Part shown: one piece after another, positions 49,240-57,366 of the stretch
Layout of the letters: every line of letters begins with the position of its first letter
Position numbering within the stretch: position 1 is the stretch's first letter
NCBI RefSeq assembly: GCF_900496965.1
Contig: NZ_UFQB01000011.1
Location: 62,001 to 126,000, forward strand
Length of the DNA: 64,000 nucleotides
DNA from: Achromobacter agilis
GTDB lineage: Bacteria; Pseudomonadota; Gammaproteobacteria; Burkholderiales; Burkholderiaceae_B
Direction of reading: 5' to 3'
Notes under the pieces: model-generated
The model's input: the letters and a program-made list of their open reading frames with translations, nothing else
What the model was told of the DNA's origin: nothing
Database searches by the model: none
Position numbers and translations under genes: made by a program

Positions 49240-50676
49240 ATGAAGACTCTGCACACCGATATCGCCATCATCGGCGCCGGCACCGCCGGCCTGGCCGCCT
49301 ATCGCGCCGCGAAGGCCGCGGGCAAGCGCGCGCTGATGATCGAAGGCGGCCCTTATGGCACGACTTGCGCCCGCGTGGGCTGCATGCCGTCCAAACTGCT
49401 GATCGCCGCTGCCGAGGCTGCCCATGGCGCCGCGCATACGGACGCGTTCGGCGTGCATGTCGGCGGAGACATCACCGTGGACGGCGTCGAGGTCATGGAC
49501 CGGGTCAAGCGGGAGCGCGACCGTTTCGTGGGCTTCGTGCTGGAGGGTGTCGAGAACATTCCGGCCGAGGACAAGCTGCGCGGCCATGCCCGCTTCGTGT
49601 CCGACACGGTGCTGCGCGTCGACGAGCATACCGAGGTGCATGCCGCGCGTATTGTCATCGCGACGGGGTCGCGTCCCTCGGTGCCGCCGCCGTTCCGCGC
49701 GCTGGGCGACCGGCTGGTGGTGAACGACGATGTGTTCGAATGGAATGACCTGCCGCGCCGCGTGGCGGTGTTCGGCCCCGGCGTCATCGGCCTGGAGCTG
49801 GGCCAGGCGCTGGCGCGGCTGGGCGTGGACGTGCGCGTGTTCGGCGTCAGCGGCAGCCTGGGCGGCATCAGCGATCCGCAGGTCCGCCAGACCGCGCGCA
49901 AAATATTCCAGCGCGAGTTCTATCTGGACCCGGATGCCCGTGTGCTGGAAACCGCCCGCGTGGGCGACGAAGTGGAAGTGCGCTACGTGACGCTGGATAA
50001 CAGCGAACGCACCGAGCGCTTCGATTACGCGCTGGTCGCCACGGGCCGCCGCGCCAACGTGGACGGGCTGGGGCTGGAGAACACCTCGCTGGCGCTGAAC
50101 GCGCAGGGTGTGCCCGTGTTCGACCGCGAAACCATGCAGGCCGGCGATTCGCCGATCTTCATCGCGGGTGACGCCAATGCGGACGCGCCGCTGCTGCACG
50201 AGGCGGCCGACGAAGGCCGCATCGCCGGCGAGAACGCGGCTCGCTATCCGGAAGTGCGCCGGGGCCTGCGCCGTGCGCCCCTGGCCGTGGTGTTCTCGGA
50301 CCCGCAGATCGCGCTGGCCGGCGCCGGCCACGGACGGCTGATCCCGGGCACCTTCGTGACCGGAGAGGTGGATTTCAGCGACCAGGGGCGTTCGCGGGTC
50401 ATGCTGAAGAACCGCGGCATGCTGCATGTTTACGCGGACATCGAGACGGGGCGCTTCCTGGGCGCGGAAATGGTCGGCCCGAGCGCCGAGCACATCGGCC
50501 ACCTGCTGGCGTGGGCGGTACAGCAGGAGCTGACCGTGGCGCGCATGCTGGAAATGCCGTTCTATCACCCCGTGATCGAAGAGGGCCTGCGCACCGCGCT
50601 GCGCGACGCCGCGGCCAGGCTGGCCAGGGCGCAAGAGGCGCTGCGTCGCGAAGAGCCTGAAAGCGAACTGGTGTGA
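49240..50676 (+). CDS. Dihydrolipoamide dehydrogenase-like disulfide reductase
   Basis: 478 residues, class I pyridine nucleotide-disulfide oxidoreductase. FAD motif IAIIGAGTAGLAAYRAAK, redox pair C43-x4-C48 (TTCARVGCMPSK), NAD(P) motif VFGPGVIGLELGQALARLG, second FAD motif IFIAGDANAD and the catalytic dyad in FYHPVIEEGL. It lacks a lipoyl domain and is not next to 2-oxoacid dehydrogenase genes, so a role in thiol homeostasis with the Prx-Grx fusion upstream is plausible. GGGAGA precedes the ATG. The repeat array begins directly after its stop. Confidence 0.87.
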   Translation: MKTLHTDIAIIGAGTAGLAAYRAAKAAGKRALMIEGGPYGTTCARVGCMPSKLLIAAAEAAHGAAHTDAFGVHVGGDITVDGVEVMDRVKRERDRFVGFVLEGVENIPAEDKLRGHARFVSDTVLRVDEHTEVHAARIVIATGSRPSVPPPFRALGDRLVVNDDVFEWNDLPRRVAVFGPGVIGLELGQALARLGVDVRVFGVSGSLGGISDPQVRQTARKIFQREFYLDPDARVLETARVGDEVEVRYVTLDNSERTERFDYALVATGRRANVDGLGLENTSLALNAQGVPVFDRETMQAGDSPIFIAGDANADAPLLHEAADEGRIAGENAARYPEVRRGLRRAPLAVVFSDPQIALAGAGHGRLIPGTFVTGEVDFSDQGRSRVMLKNRGMLHVYADIETGRFLGAEMVGPSAEHIGHLLAWAVQQELTVARMLEMPFYHPVIEEGLRTALRDAAARLARAQEALRREEPESELV

Positions 50677-51342
50677 TCCGGCGGGGAGCCAGACTCAGTG
50701 CCTGACACCCCTACGAGAGGCACATCATGTTGCCCCGGCGCCGCGCGGGTGTCTGCACCTGCGAGCCAGTGTCTGACACCCGGCTAGATCGTCTCCGCCT
50801 GTAGCGGCATACCGTAAGGGTGTCAGACACTTGTATCCGGCGGGGAGCCAGACTCAGTGTCTGACACCCCTACGAGAAGCACATCATGTTGCCCCGGCGC
50901 CGCGCGGGTGTCTGACACCCGCGAGCCAGTGTCTGACACCCGGCTAGACCGTCTCCGCCTGTGGCGGCATGCCGTAAGGGTGTCAGACACTTGTATCCGG
51001 CGGGGAGCCAGACTCAGTGTCTGACACCCCTACGAGAAGTACGTCATGTTGCCCCGGCGCCGCGCGGGTGTCTGACACCCGCGAGCCAGTGTCTGACACC
51101 CGGCTAGACCGTCTCCGCCTGTAGCGGCATGCCGTAAGGGTGTCAGACACTTGTATCCGGCGGGGGCCTGACTCAGTGTCTGACACCCCTACGAGAAGTA
51201 CGTCATGTTGCCCCGGCGCCGCGCGGGTGTCTGACACCCGCGAGCCAGTGTCTGACAGCCGACAAGTCCGTCTCCGCCTGTAGCGGCATGCCGTAAGGGT
51301 GTCAGACACGAGAAGTACGGATGCCGTAAGGGTGTCAGACAC
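50677..51342. repeat. Tandem array of ~160-bp units carrying 17 GTGTC-N-GACAC palindromes
   Basis: Four tandem units begin at 50677, 50836, 50996 and 51156, followed by a rearranged partial unit to 51342. Each unit holds four copies of the 11-bp palindrome GTGTC-N-GACAC: three read with T and one with A at the centre, so one is inverted. Start positions: 50698, 50749, 50769, 50820, 50857, 50908, 50929, 50980, 51017, 51068, 51089, 51140, 51176, 51227, 51248, 51299, 51332. Fourteen are perfect; those at 50698, 50749 and 51248 are altered. The start-to-start spacing repeats as 37, 51, 21, 51. Several extend to longer palindromes (CGCGGGTGTC-T-GACACCCGCG). The array begins at the base after one gene's stop and ends 16 bp before the convergent rlmJ stop. 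It resembles REP/BIME-type elements; I cannot name the family. Confidence 0.9.
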
Positions 51343-51358
51343 TTGCCGCCGGCAAGAC

Positions 51359-52249
51359 TTATTCGTCCGATTGCTTCTTGGGAACGGGGAAGGGGTTCTC
51401 GCGGTATTGCAGCGTGAACCCCGCCCGCTCGTCTTGCCCGAGCGTGCGCGCCAGATAAGGCATGGCGGGCTTCAAGGCATCGTGCAGCGTCCAGGGCGGA
51501 TTGATCAGGAACATGCCGCTGCCATGCAGGCCGTAGCCGTCGATGGTTGCCTTCTTGACCGTGAGGGTGGCGTGCAGCCAGCTCTTGACCTTGAGGTTCT
51601 CGAAATGGCGCGCCATTTCGCTGGCCTCGCGGCGCTGCACCAGCGGATACCAGACGGCGATGGTGCCGGTGGCGAAACGCTTGATGCATTCCTTGACGGT
51701 GATGAGCGTGCGGCGGTAGTCGTTCTTGTCTTCGTAGGAGGGGTCGATCAGCACCATGCCGCGGCGCGTAGGCGGCGGCAGCAGCGCCTTGACGCCCTCG
51801 AAGCCGTCGTCGCCGTAGATCGTGGTCTGCCGCAGCGCGGCGCGGCCCTGGTGTTCCAGGTTGGAGACCAGCGTGTCGATCTCGGTGGGGTGCATTTCGA
51901 ACAGGCGCAGACGGTCCGAAGGACGCATGGCGTCCAGCGCCAGCCAGGGCGAACCGGGGTAGCGCTTCAGGCGGCCGTTGGTGTTGTAGCCACGGATGCG
52001 GGCCACGTACTCCGCCAGCAGCGGCGGCAGGTCTTCGGCTTCCCAGAGGCGGCCGATGCCATCCGCGAATTCCGAGGTCTTGGATGCCCAGTCGCTGTCC
52101 AGGCTGTAGAGCCCGGCGCCCGCGTGGGTGTCGACGACCCAATAGGGGGCGTCCTTTTTGTTGAAGTAATCCAGCGTGTGGACCAGGATGGCGTGCTTGA
52201 GCACGTCGGCGTGGTTGCCGGCGTGGAAGGCGTGACGGTAACTGAACAC
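51359..52249 (-). CDS. rlmJ: 23S rRNA (adenine(2030)-N(6))-methyltransferase
   Basis: 296 residues. The N-terminus MFSYRHAFHAGNHADVLKHA, SAM-binding VVDTHAGAGLYSLDS and catalytic motif LIDPSYEDKNDYR are diagnostic of RlmJ (YhiR). The enzyme makes m6A2030 in 23S rRNA; it is also reported to affect use of external DNA. The gene is convergent with the disulfide reductase gene across the repeat array and lies 12 bp downstream of the glycerophosphodiesterase gene. Confidence 0.93.
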   Translation of the reverse strand: MFSYRHAFHAGNHADVLKHAILVHTLDYFNKKDAPYWVVDTHAGAGLYSLDSDWASKTSEFADGIGRLWEAEDLPPLLAEYVARIRGYNTNGRLKRYPGSPWLALDAMRPSDRLRLFEMHPTEIDTLVSNLEHQGRAALRQTTIYGDDGFEGVKALLPPPTRRGMVLIDPSYEDKNDYRRTLITVKECIKRFATGTIAVWYPLVQRREASEMARHFENLKVKSWLHATLTVKKATIDGYGLHGSGMFLINPPWTLHDALKPAMPYLARTLGQDERAGFTLQYRENPFPVPKKQSDE

Positions 52250-52261
52250 GGGCGCTCTGCC

Positions 52262-53011
52262 TCAGGCGGCCGGCCGGATGGCGGCCAGCTCGTCGGTGAA
52301 AATGCCGTCAATGCCCCAGTCGAGCAGCAGGCGCGCGCGTTCCGGGTCGTTGACGGTCCAGGCCGCGATCCGGTAGCCGGCGGCATGCACGGCGTCGATC
52401 AGTTCGCGGGTGGCGTCCTTCTGATTGATGTTCAGCGCTACGCACTCGTACTTGGCCAGCCGCTCGCGCCAGTCGGCGGGAACTTTCTCCACCAGCAGGG
52501 CGCGGGGCAACTCGGGCGCGGCTTCCCGCGCGGCCTGCAGCGCTTCCTCGGCGAACGAGGACAGCAGCGGGGGCGTAGCGGCGCCTTGCCAGAATTGGCG
52601 GGCGGCCAGCGCCGTGGCGCGGCCGGTTTCGGCTTCCCGGCCGGGGCAGGGCTTGATCTCGACGTTGCTGGCGATGCCGTTGGCGACCGTATAGCGGGCG
52701 ACGGCGGCGAACGTGGGCAGCGGTTCTCCGGCATAGGCGGCCGAATGCCAACTGCCGAAGTCCAGCTGCGCCAGTTCCGAGTAGGTCTTGGATGCGGCTG
52801 GGCCCTTGCCGTTGGAGGTGCGGTCCACGTTGTCGTCGTGCATCAGCACCAGCACATTGTCGCTGCTCAGTTTGACGTCGTACTCGAACATCGTGAAACC
52901 GTGCTCGGCGCCGACGCGCATGGCGGCCAGCGTGTTCTCCGGTGCCAGCCGGCCGCCGCCGCGATGGGCGATGTAACGGGGGTAAGGCCAGGAGGGGAGT
53001 GTTGCGCTCAT
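52262..53011 (-). CDS. ugpQ: Glycerophosphodiester phosphodiesterase
   Basis: 249 residues, TIM-barrel GDPD. The catalytic blocks are IAHRGGGRLAPENTLAAM and FEYDVKLSSDNVLVLMHDDN, the first containing the His-Arg and Glu, the second Glu, Asp and His. It hydrolyses glycerophosphodiesters to glycerol-3-phosphate and an alcohol in the cytosol. The ATG at 53011 is chosen for the standard short N-terminus; a longer start at 53050 is possible. No ugp transporter genes are nearby. Confidence 0.87.
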   Translation of the reverse strand: MSATLPSWPYPRYIAHRGGGRLAPENTLAAMRVGAEHGFTMFEYDVKLSSDNVLVLMHDDNVDRTSNGKGPAASKTYSELAQLDFGSWHSAAYAGEPLPTFAAVARYTVANGIASNVEIKPCPGREAETGRATALAARQFWQGAATPPLLSSFAEEALQAAREAAPELPRALLVEKVPADWRERLAKYECVALNINQKDATRELIDAVHAAGYRIAAWTVNDPERARLLLDWGIDGIFTDELAAIRPAA

Positions 53012-53058
53012 GTGGGTGTTGCAATCAGGTTCTTTTGGACAGGGTTGCAAGGATACTC

Positions 53059-54351
53059 CTACTTCATGGGGGCCTTGCCCTGCGACACGTCCATGATCAT
53101 CCGCGCCGCCAGGTACAGGCGCGGCACGATGCTGTTGATCTGGACGTACTCGGCGTCGTTCGAATGGGCGCCGAAGCCGCTCAGGCCCATGCCTTCGATC
53201 ACGGGGCCGCGCGCTTTCAGGGAGGCGAAGGCGGCATCGGTGCCGCCGCCGCTGGCGCGATCCACGACTTTCAGGGGCAGATCGAGCTCCTGGTAGATCT
53301 GCACCCCGTGCTGGGCCAGCGCGCGGGAGGCGGGCGTGGCTTCCAGCGGCGGACGGCGGATCTCGAATTTCACGCTGACTTTGGATTCGGGCAGCAGTTT
53401 CTTCTGGATGCCTTCTTCCAGGCTGCGCGACAGCGCGTCGAAGTCGGACACGCGCAGCGCGCGGGCATCGGCCTGCGCGGTGGCCAGGCCCGGAATGACG
53501 TTGCGGTTGGTGCCGGCCTGGGCCACGGTCCAGTTCAGCTTCAACCCGGCTTCCGGCTTGGACAGCTTGTCCAGCTGCAGCAATTGGTGCGCCAGCTCGT
53601 AAAGCGCGTTGACGCCGCCTTCGGGGCGGGCGCCCGCATGGGAGGTCTTGCCCTGCACGGTCAGGTAGGCCGCGCCGATGCCGCTGGTGGCGAGCGTCAG
53701 GCGGGCTTGGGCGCCGCCGCCCTCGAACGAGAAGACGGCATCCTGGTCCGCGCCCAGCCGGGTAATGGTGCTGCGCGCGCCGGGCGAGCTGATCTCCTCG
53801 TCGCCGTTGATCAGCACGGTGAGGGTGCCGTAATCGGCGAAGCCCACTTTCTGCAGCAGGGCGATCGTATGGAGAATCATCGCGACGCCGTGCTTGTCGT
53901 CGGCGATGCCCAGCCCGTAGGCCTTGTCGCCGTCGACGCGGAAGGGCTGGTCCTTCAGCATGCCGTTGCGGTAGACGGTATCCATATGGGCGATCAGCAT
54001 GATCTTTTTGTCGCCCTTGCCCTTGAACTCGGCATGGACCATGGGCCCGACCTTCTCGGGCGTATCGTCCAGCCTGAAAACGTCGGTGGCCGGGATGATC
54101 TCGGCAGCGCCGCCCAGCGCCTTGAGGCGGTCGCGGATCAGTCCGGCGATGCGTTCCACGCCTTCGACGTCCTTGCTGCCGGACTCGATGCCTACCAGGT
54201 CGCGCATGGTGTCCAGCATGCCTTGCTGCTGCGCCTGGGCGGCGTCATGGATGGCGGCGACCGGCGCGGCCAGCGCGGCATGGGCGCCGCCCAGGAAGGC
54301 AAGCGCGATACCGGCTCGGAGGACCTGCAGGCGGGGGGAGGGGAAGGGCAT
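53059..54351 (-). CDS. M20-family metallopeptidase (glutamate carboxypeptidase-like)
   Basis: 430 residues with a signal peptide (GIALAFLGGAHAALAAP), so periplasmic. Zinc ligands are in LIAHMDTVY, GLGIADDKHG and INGDEEISSPGA (catalytic Glu), and the late His in GFGAHSNDAEY. The layout is that of carboxypeptidase G2, which removes C-terminal glutamate from folates and peptides; substrate here is unproven. The start at 54351 has GGGGGAGGGG upstream. Confidence 0.86.
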   Translation of the reverse strand: MPFPSPRLQVLRAGIALAFLGGAHAALAAPVAAIHDAAQAQQQGMLDTMRDLVGIESGSKDVEGVERIAGLIRDRLKALGGAAEIIPATDVFRLDDTPEKVGPMVHAEFKGKGDKKIMLIAHMDTVYRNGMLKDQPFRVDGDKAYGLGIADDKHGVAMILHTIALLQKVGFADYGTLTVLINGDEEISSPGARSTITRLGADQDAVFSFEGGGAQARLTLATSGIGAAYLTVQGKTSHAGARPEGGVNALYELAHQLLQLDKLSKPEAGLKLNWTVAQAGTNRNVIPGLATAQADARALRVSDFDALSRSLEEGIQKKLLPESKVSVKFEIRRPPLEATPASRALAQHGVQIYQELDLPLKVVDRASGGGTDAAFASLKARGPVIEGMGLSGFGAHSNDAEYVQINSIVPRLYLAARMIMDVSQGKAPMK

Positions 54352-54592
54352 CGGCGGAGACCTCTTTGCGTGCTTGGATGGGGCCCTTGGGCAGGGCGGT
54401 ATCGGGCAAACCCTGATCAACGACGATACGGGGCGCGCCGGGCGCCGGAAATGGTGATTCCCCGGGTTGACGGCGCCTGAATTCCGTGCCGCCGCGGCTC
54501 CGTCCCGCCGGGGATGGCGGGCCCGCGCGGGGCGTCATCCCCGGTCTGCGGCCCCGAAGCGCCGCGGGAGCTCCCGGACGAATGAGAAATGC

Positions 54593-54659
54593 TAAAATCC
54601 GCCCGCTGACCCGGTAATGACCGGTATGGGAATAGGGCGAATCGGGTTCGCCTTTTTTT
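54593..54659 (+). promoter_or_regulatory. Promoter followed by an early terminator in the ppiD leader
   Basis: TAAAAT (54593-54598) is a good -10 box. Some 15 bases on, CCGGT-aatg-ACCGG (54611-54624) can form a small hairpin, followed by GGCGAA-tcggg-TTCGCC and seven T (54636-54659), a convincing intrinsic terminator, 56 bp before the ppiD ATG. Transcripts would either end as a ~55-nt RNA or read through into ppiD, an attenuator-like layout. The terminator may instead belong to a vanished upstream gene. The remainder of 54352-54592 shows nothing recognisable. Confidence 0.5.
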
Positions 54660-54715
54660 ATGCGTTTTCGTGCGGCTCCGGGCGGATACCCCTGGGGCGC
54701 GGCAACAGGGATTCC

Positions 54716-56677
54716 ATGTTCGAATTTATTCGCAGCCATCGGCGCTGGATGCAGCTCATTCTGCTGCTTCTGATCGTGCCGTCCTTCTTCCTCGTCGGGA
54801 TTCAAGGCTATGACAGCTTCATGCGAGCCGAGCCGGAACTGGCCACGGTCGCCGGGCAGCCGGTTTCGCGCGCCGAATTTGATCAGGCGCACCGCAACCA
54901 GCTCGAGCAGTTCCGCCAACGGCTGGGCGCGCAGTTCGACCCGGCCGTGATCGACACGCCGGCGCTGCGCGAAGGCCTGCTGAACCAGCTGATCAACCAA
55001 CGCCTGCTGGCCAACGTCGCCATCGACAACCGCTTCTCGGTGTCCGATGAAACGCTGCGCAATACCATCGCCGCGATTCCGGAAGTCCAGGACAATGGCC
55101 GCTTCTCGCCCGAACGCTATCGCCAGGTGCTGGCCGCGCAGGGCATGTCGCCCACGTCGTTCGAAGCCGGCCTGCGCCGCGATCTGGCAGTGGCCCGCGT
55201 GCTGGAGCCCGTCGGGCAGTCGGCCCGCGCGCCGGCAGAGGTCGTCGCCTCGCTCGAAACCGCGCTGACCCAGATGCGCACGGTCCAGCTGCGCCGCTTC
55301 GCTGCCGCGGACTACCGCTCGCAGGTCACCGTCACCCCGGCCGACATCCAGTCCTGGTACGACGCCAACAAGCAGCAGCTGCAGGTCCCCGAGCAGGTGC
55401 AGGTTCAGTACGTCGTGCTGGATGAAGCCGCCGCCACGCAGGGCGTGCAGGTCAAGGACGAGGACCTCGCCGCCTATTACGAGCAGAACAAGAACCGCTT
55501 CGGCCAGCCCGAGCGCCGCCGTGCCAGCCACATCATGATCGAGCTGGCTCCCGGCGCCTCGGAAGAGGCTCGCAAGGCCGCCCGCGTCAAGGCCGAAGAC
55601 CTGGCCCGGCAGGCCGCCGCCGATCCGGCGCAGTTCGCCGAGCTGGCGCGCAAGAATTCGCAGGATGCCGGTTCGGCCGCCAATGGCGGCGACCTGGGCT
55701 GGCTGGCTCCCGGCATGCTGTCCGGTCCGCTGGAGAAGGCCATTTTCGGCCAGGCCAAGGACCAGGTGTCGGGCGTGATCGAAAGCCCGTCCGGCCTGCA
55801 CATCGTCAAAGTTACCGAGATCCAGCCCGCCGCCGTCAAGCCGCTGGCCGAGGTCAAGGACCAGATCACCGGCGAAGTCCGTAAGCAGATCGCCGCCGTG
55901 CGTTTCTCGGAAATGGCCAGCACGCTGAACAAGCAGGTCTATGACCAGCGCGACAGCCTGCAGCCCGCGGCCGACGCGGTCGGCCTGAAGCTGCGCACCG
56001 CGTCCGGCGTGACCCGCGAAGGCCTGCTGCCCGCCGACAAGGCCGGCCCGGGCTCGGCCGCCGACAGCCCCGACGCCGCGCTGCTGGACAACCCCCGCGT
56101 GCGCCAGGTGCTGTTCTCGCCCGACGTGCTGCGCGAAAAGCTGAATTCCGGCGTGATCGAACTGTCGCCCGACACCATGCTGGCCGTGCGCGTCGCCGCT
56201 GTCGAGCCGGCGCACGTGCCGCCCCTGGACAAGGTCACCGAGTCGATCCGCGCCAGGCTGCAGGACGAGCGCTCGGCGGAAGCCGCCAAGCAGGCCGGCG
56301 AGGCCGCGCTGGCCGCGGACAAGGCCAACCCGGCTGCCGCGCCGGAAGGTTTCGCCGCGCCGCTGACCGTGTCGCGCCAGGATCCCAACGAACTGCCGCG
56401 CCCGGTGCTGGACGCCGTGATGCGCCTGCCGGCCGGCACGCTGCCCGCCTATACGGGCGTGCAGTCGGGCGCTGATTACACGCTGGTGCGCCTGGAGAAG
56501 GTCGAGGCCGGCAAGGTCGATCCGGCCGACAAGGAACGCCTGGCGCAGCAGTTGTCGGGCGCCTGGGGACAGGCCGAGAACGAAGCGATGATCCGCATGC
56601 TGCGCGAAGAGTACAAAGTGCAGGTGCTGCCTGCCGCCGCCGAGGTCATTCGCGGCGATCAGCCGGCCGCCGGCTGA
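54716..56677 (+). CDS. ppiD: Periplasmic folding chaperone/peptidyl-prolyl isomerase PpiD
   Basis: 653 residues. One N-terminal membrane anchor (MQLILLLLIVPSFFLVGIQG), a SurA_N-like chaperone region, and a parvulin domain around residues 265-370 (RRRASHIMIELAPG to GLHIVKVTEIQ). PpiD is tethered in the inner membrane near the Sec translocon and assists secreted proteins. The ATG at 54716 gives the standard N-terminus MFEFIRSHRRWMQ; an upstream in-frame ATG would include the leader terminator and is rejected. Confidence 0.92.
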   Translation: MFEFIRSHRRWMQLILLLLIVPSFFLVGIQGYDSFMRAEPELATVAGQPVSRAEFDQAHRNQLEQFRQRLGAQFDPAVIDTPALREGLLNQLINQRLLANVAIDNRFSVSDETLRNTIAAIPEVQDNGRFSPERYRQVLAAQGMSPTSFEAGLRRDLAVARVLEPVGQSARAPAEVVASLETALTQMRTVQLRRFAAADYRSQVTVTPADIQSWYDANKQQLQVPEQVQVQYVVLDEAAATQGVQVKDEDLAAYYEQNKNRFGQPERRRASHIMIELAPGASEEARKAARVKAEDLARQAAADPAQFAELARKNSQDAGSAANGGDLGWLAPGMLSGPLEKAIFGQAKDQVSGVIESPSGLHIVKVTEIQPAAVKPLAEVKDQITGEVRKQIAAVRFSEMASTLNKQVYDQRDSLQPAADAVGLKLRTASGVTREGLLPADKAGPGSAADSPDAALLDNPRVRQVLFSPDVLREKLNSGVIELSPDTMLAVRVAAVEPAHVPPLDKVTESIRARLQDERSAEAAKQAGEAALAADKANPAAAPEGFAAPLTVSRQDPNELPRPVLDAVMRLPAGTLPAYTGVQSGADYTLVRLEKVEAGKVDPADKERLAQQLSGAWGQAENEAMIRMLREEYKVQVLPAAAEVIRGDQPAAG

Positions 56678-56718
56678 TCCTCAGGGCCCGCGGGGCGCCC
56701 TTGGGCGCCCGCCGGGCC

Positions 56719-57366
56719 CTAGTCCAGCAGTGGCCGTAGCGTCGGCCACACGTTGTCCAGCAATTTGGGCTGGGCATCCTCATTCGGATGGATGCCGTCG
56801 GCCTGGAACATCGCCCGGTTCGTTGCGATACCTTCCATCAGGAAGGGCACGAGCCGGGCGTTTTCGTCTTTGGCGACCGTGGGGAACACCTGCGCGAAGC
56901 GCTGGGTGTAGTCCCGGCCGTAGTTGGGCGGGATCTGCATGCCCACGATCAGGACCGTGGCATCGGCCTTGCGGGCGGCCTGCGCCATGGTGCGCAGGTT
57001 TTGCTCCGTCATGCTGAGCGACAGCCCGCGCAGTGCGTCGTTCGAGCCCAGCTCCAACACCACTATGGCCGGCGCGTGCTGACGCAGCAGCGCGGGCAGG
57101 CGGGCGACGCCGCCGCTGGTCGTGTCGCCGCTGATGCTGGCATTGACGACGCGATAGTTGGGGTATTGTTCGGACACGCGGGCCGATAGCAGCGGCACCC
57201 AGCCGGTGCCGCGCTTGATGCCATATTCGGCGGACAGGCTGTCGCCCAGGACCAGCACGGTGCGCGGCGCGGAACCCTGGGCCGCCGCGGCGGTCTGAGC
57301 GTGGGCGGGCGCCACGATGGCGGCCGCCAGGGCGGATACGAGAAGCAGACGGGAAAATAGGCGCAT
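56719..57366 (-). CDS. tesA: GDSL-family arylesterase/lysophospholipase (TesA-like)
   Basis: 215 residues, signal peptide ending APAHAQ, so periplasmic. SGNH hydrolase blocks are complete: LVLGDSLSAEYG (Ser43), SGDTTSGG, LGSNDALRG and DGIHPNEDAQ (catalytic Asp/His). TesA hydrolyses acyl esters and thioesters. Its ATG overlaps the ATG of the divergent ybbA by two bases (CATG), so each gene's translation signals lie within the other's coding sequence. Confidence 0.9.
   Translation of the reverse strand: MRLFSRLLLVSALAAAIVAPAHAQTAAAAQGSAPRTVLVLGDSLSAEYGIKRGTGWVPLLSARVSEQYPNYRVVNASISGDTTSGGVARLPALLRQHAPAIVVLELGSNDALRGLSLSMTEQNLRTMAQAARKADATVLIVGMQIPPNYGRDYTQRFAQVFPTVAKDENARLVPFLMEGIATNRAMFQADGIHPNEDAQPKLLDNVWPTLRPLLD

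Noticed and set aside
50983-51342. 119-codon frame inside the repeat array encoding repeated VSDT peptides
   Set aside because: It exists only because the repeat unit happens to be free of stops in that frame. The 160-bp unit length is not a multiple of three, and no ribosome binding site is seen.
50677-51342. CRISPR array
   Set aside because: The units are near-identical over their whole 160 bp with no unique spacers, and there are no cas genes.
54605-54660. tRNA or tRNA fragment upstream of ppiD
   Set aside because: A TTCG-containing arm is present, but no acceptor, D or anticodon arms can be folded; the structure is a terminator.
54617-54715. Longer ppiD start at 54617
   Set aside because: The extra residues would be encoded across an intrinsic terminator, and the resulting N-terminus would place 33 odd residues before the standard membrane anchor.
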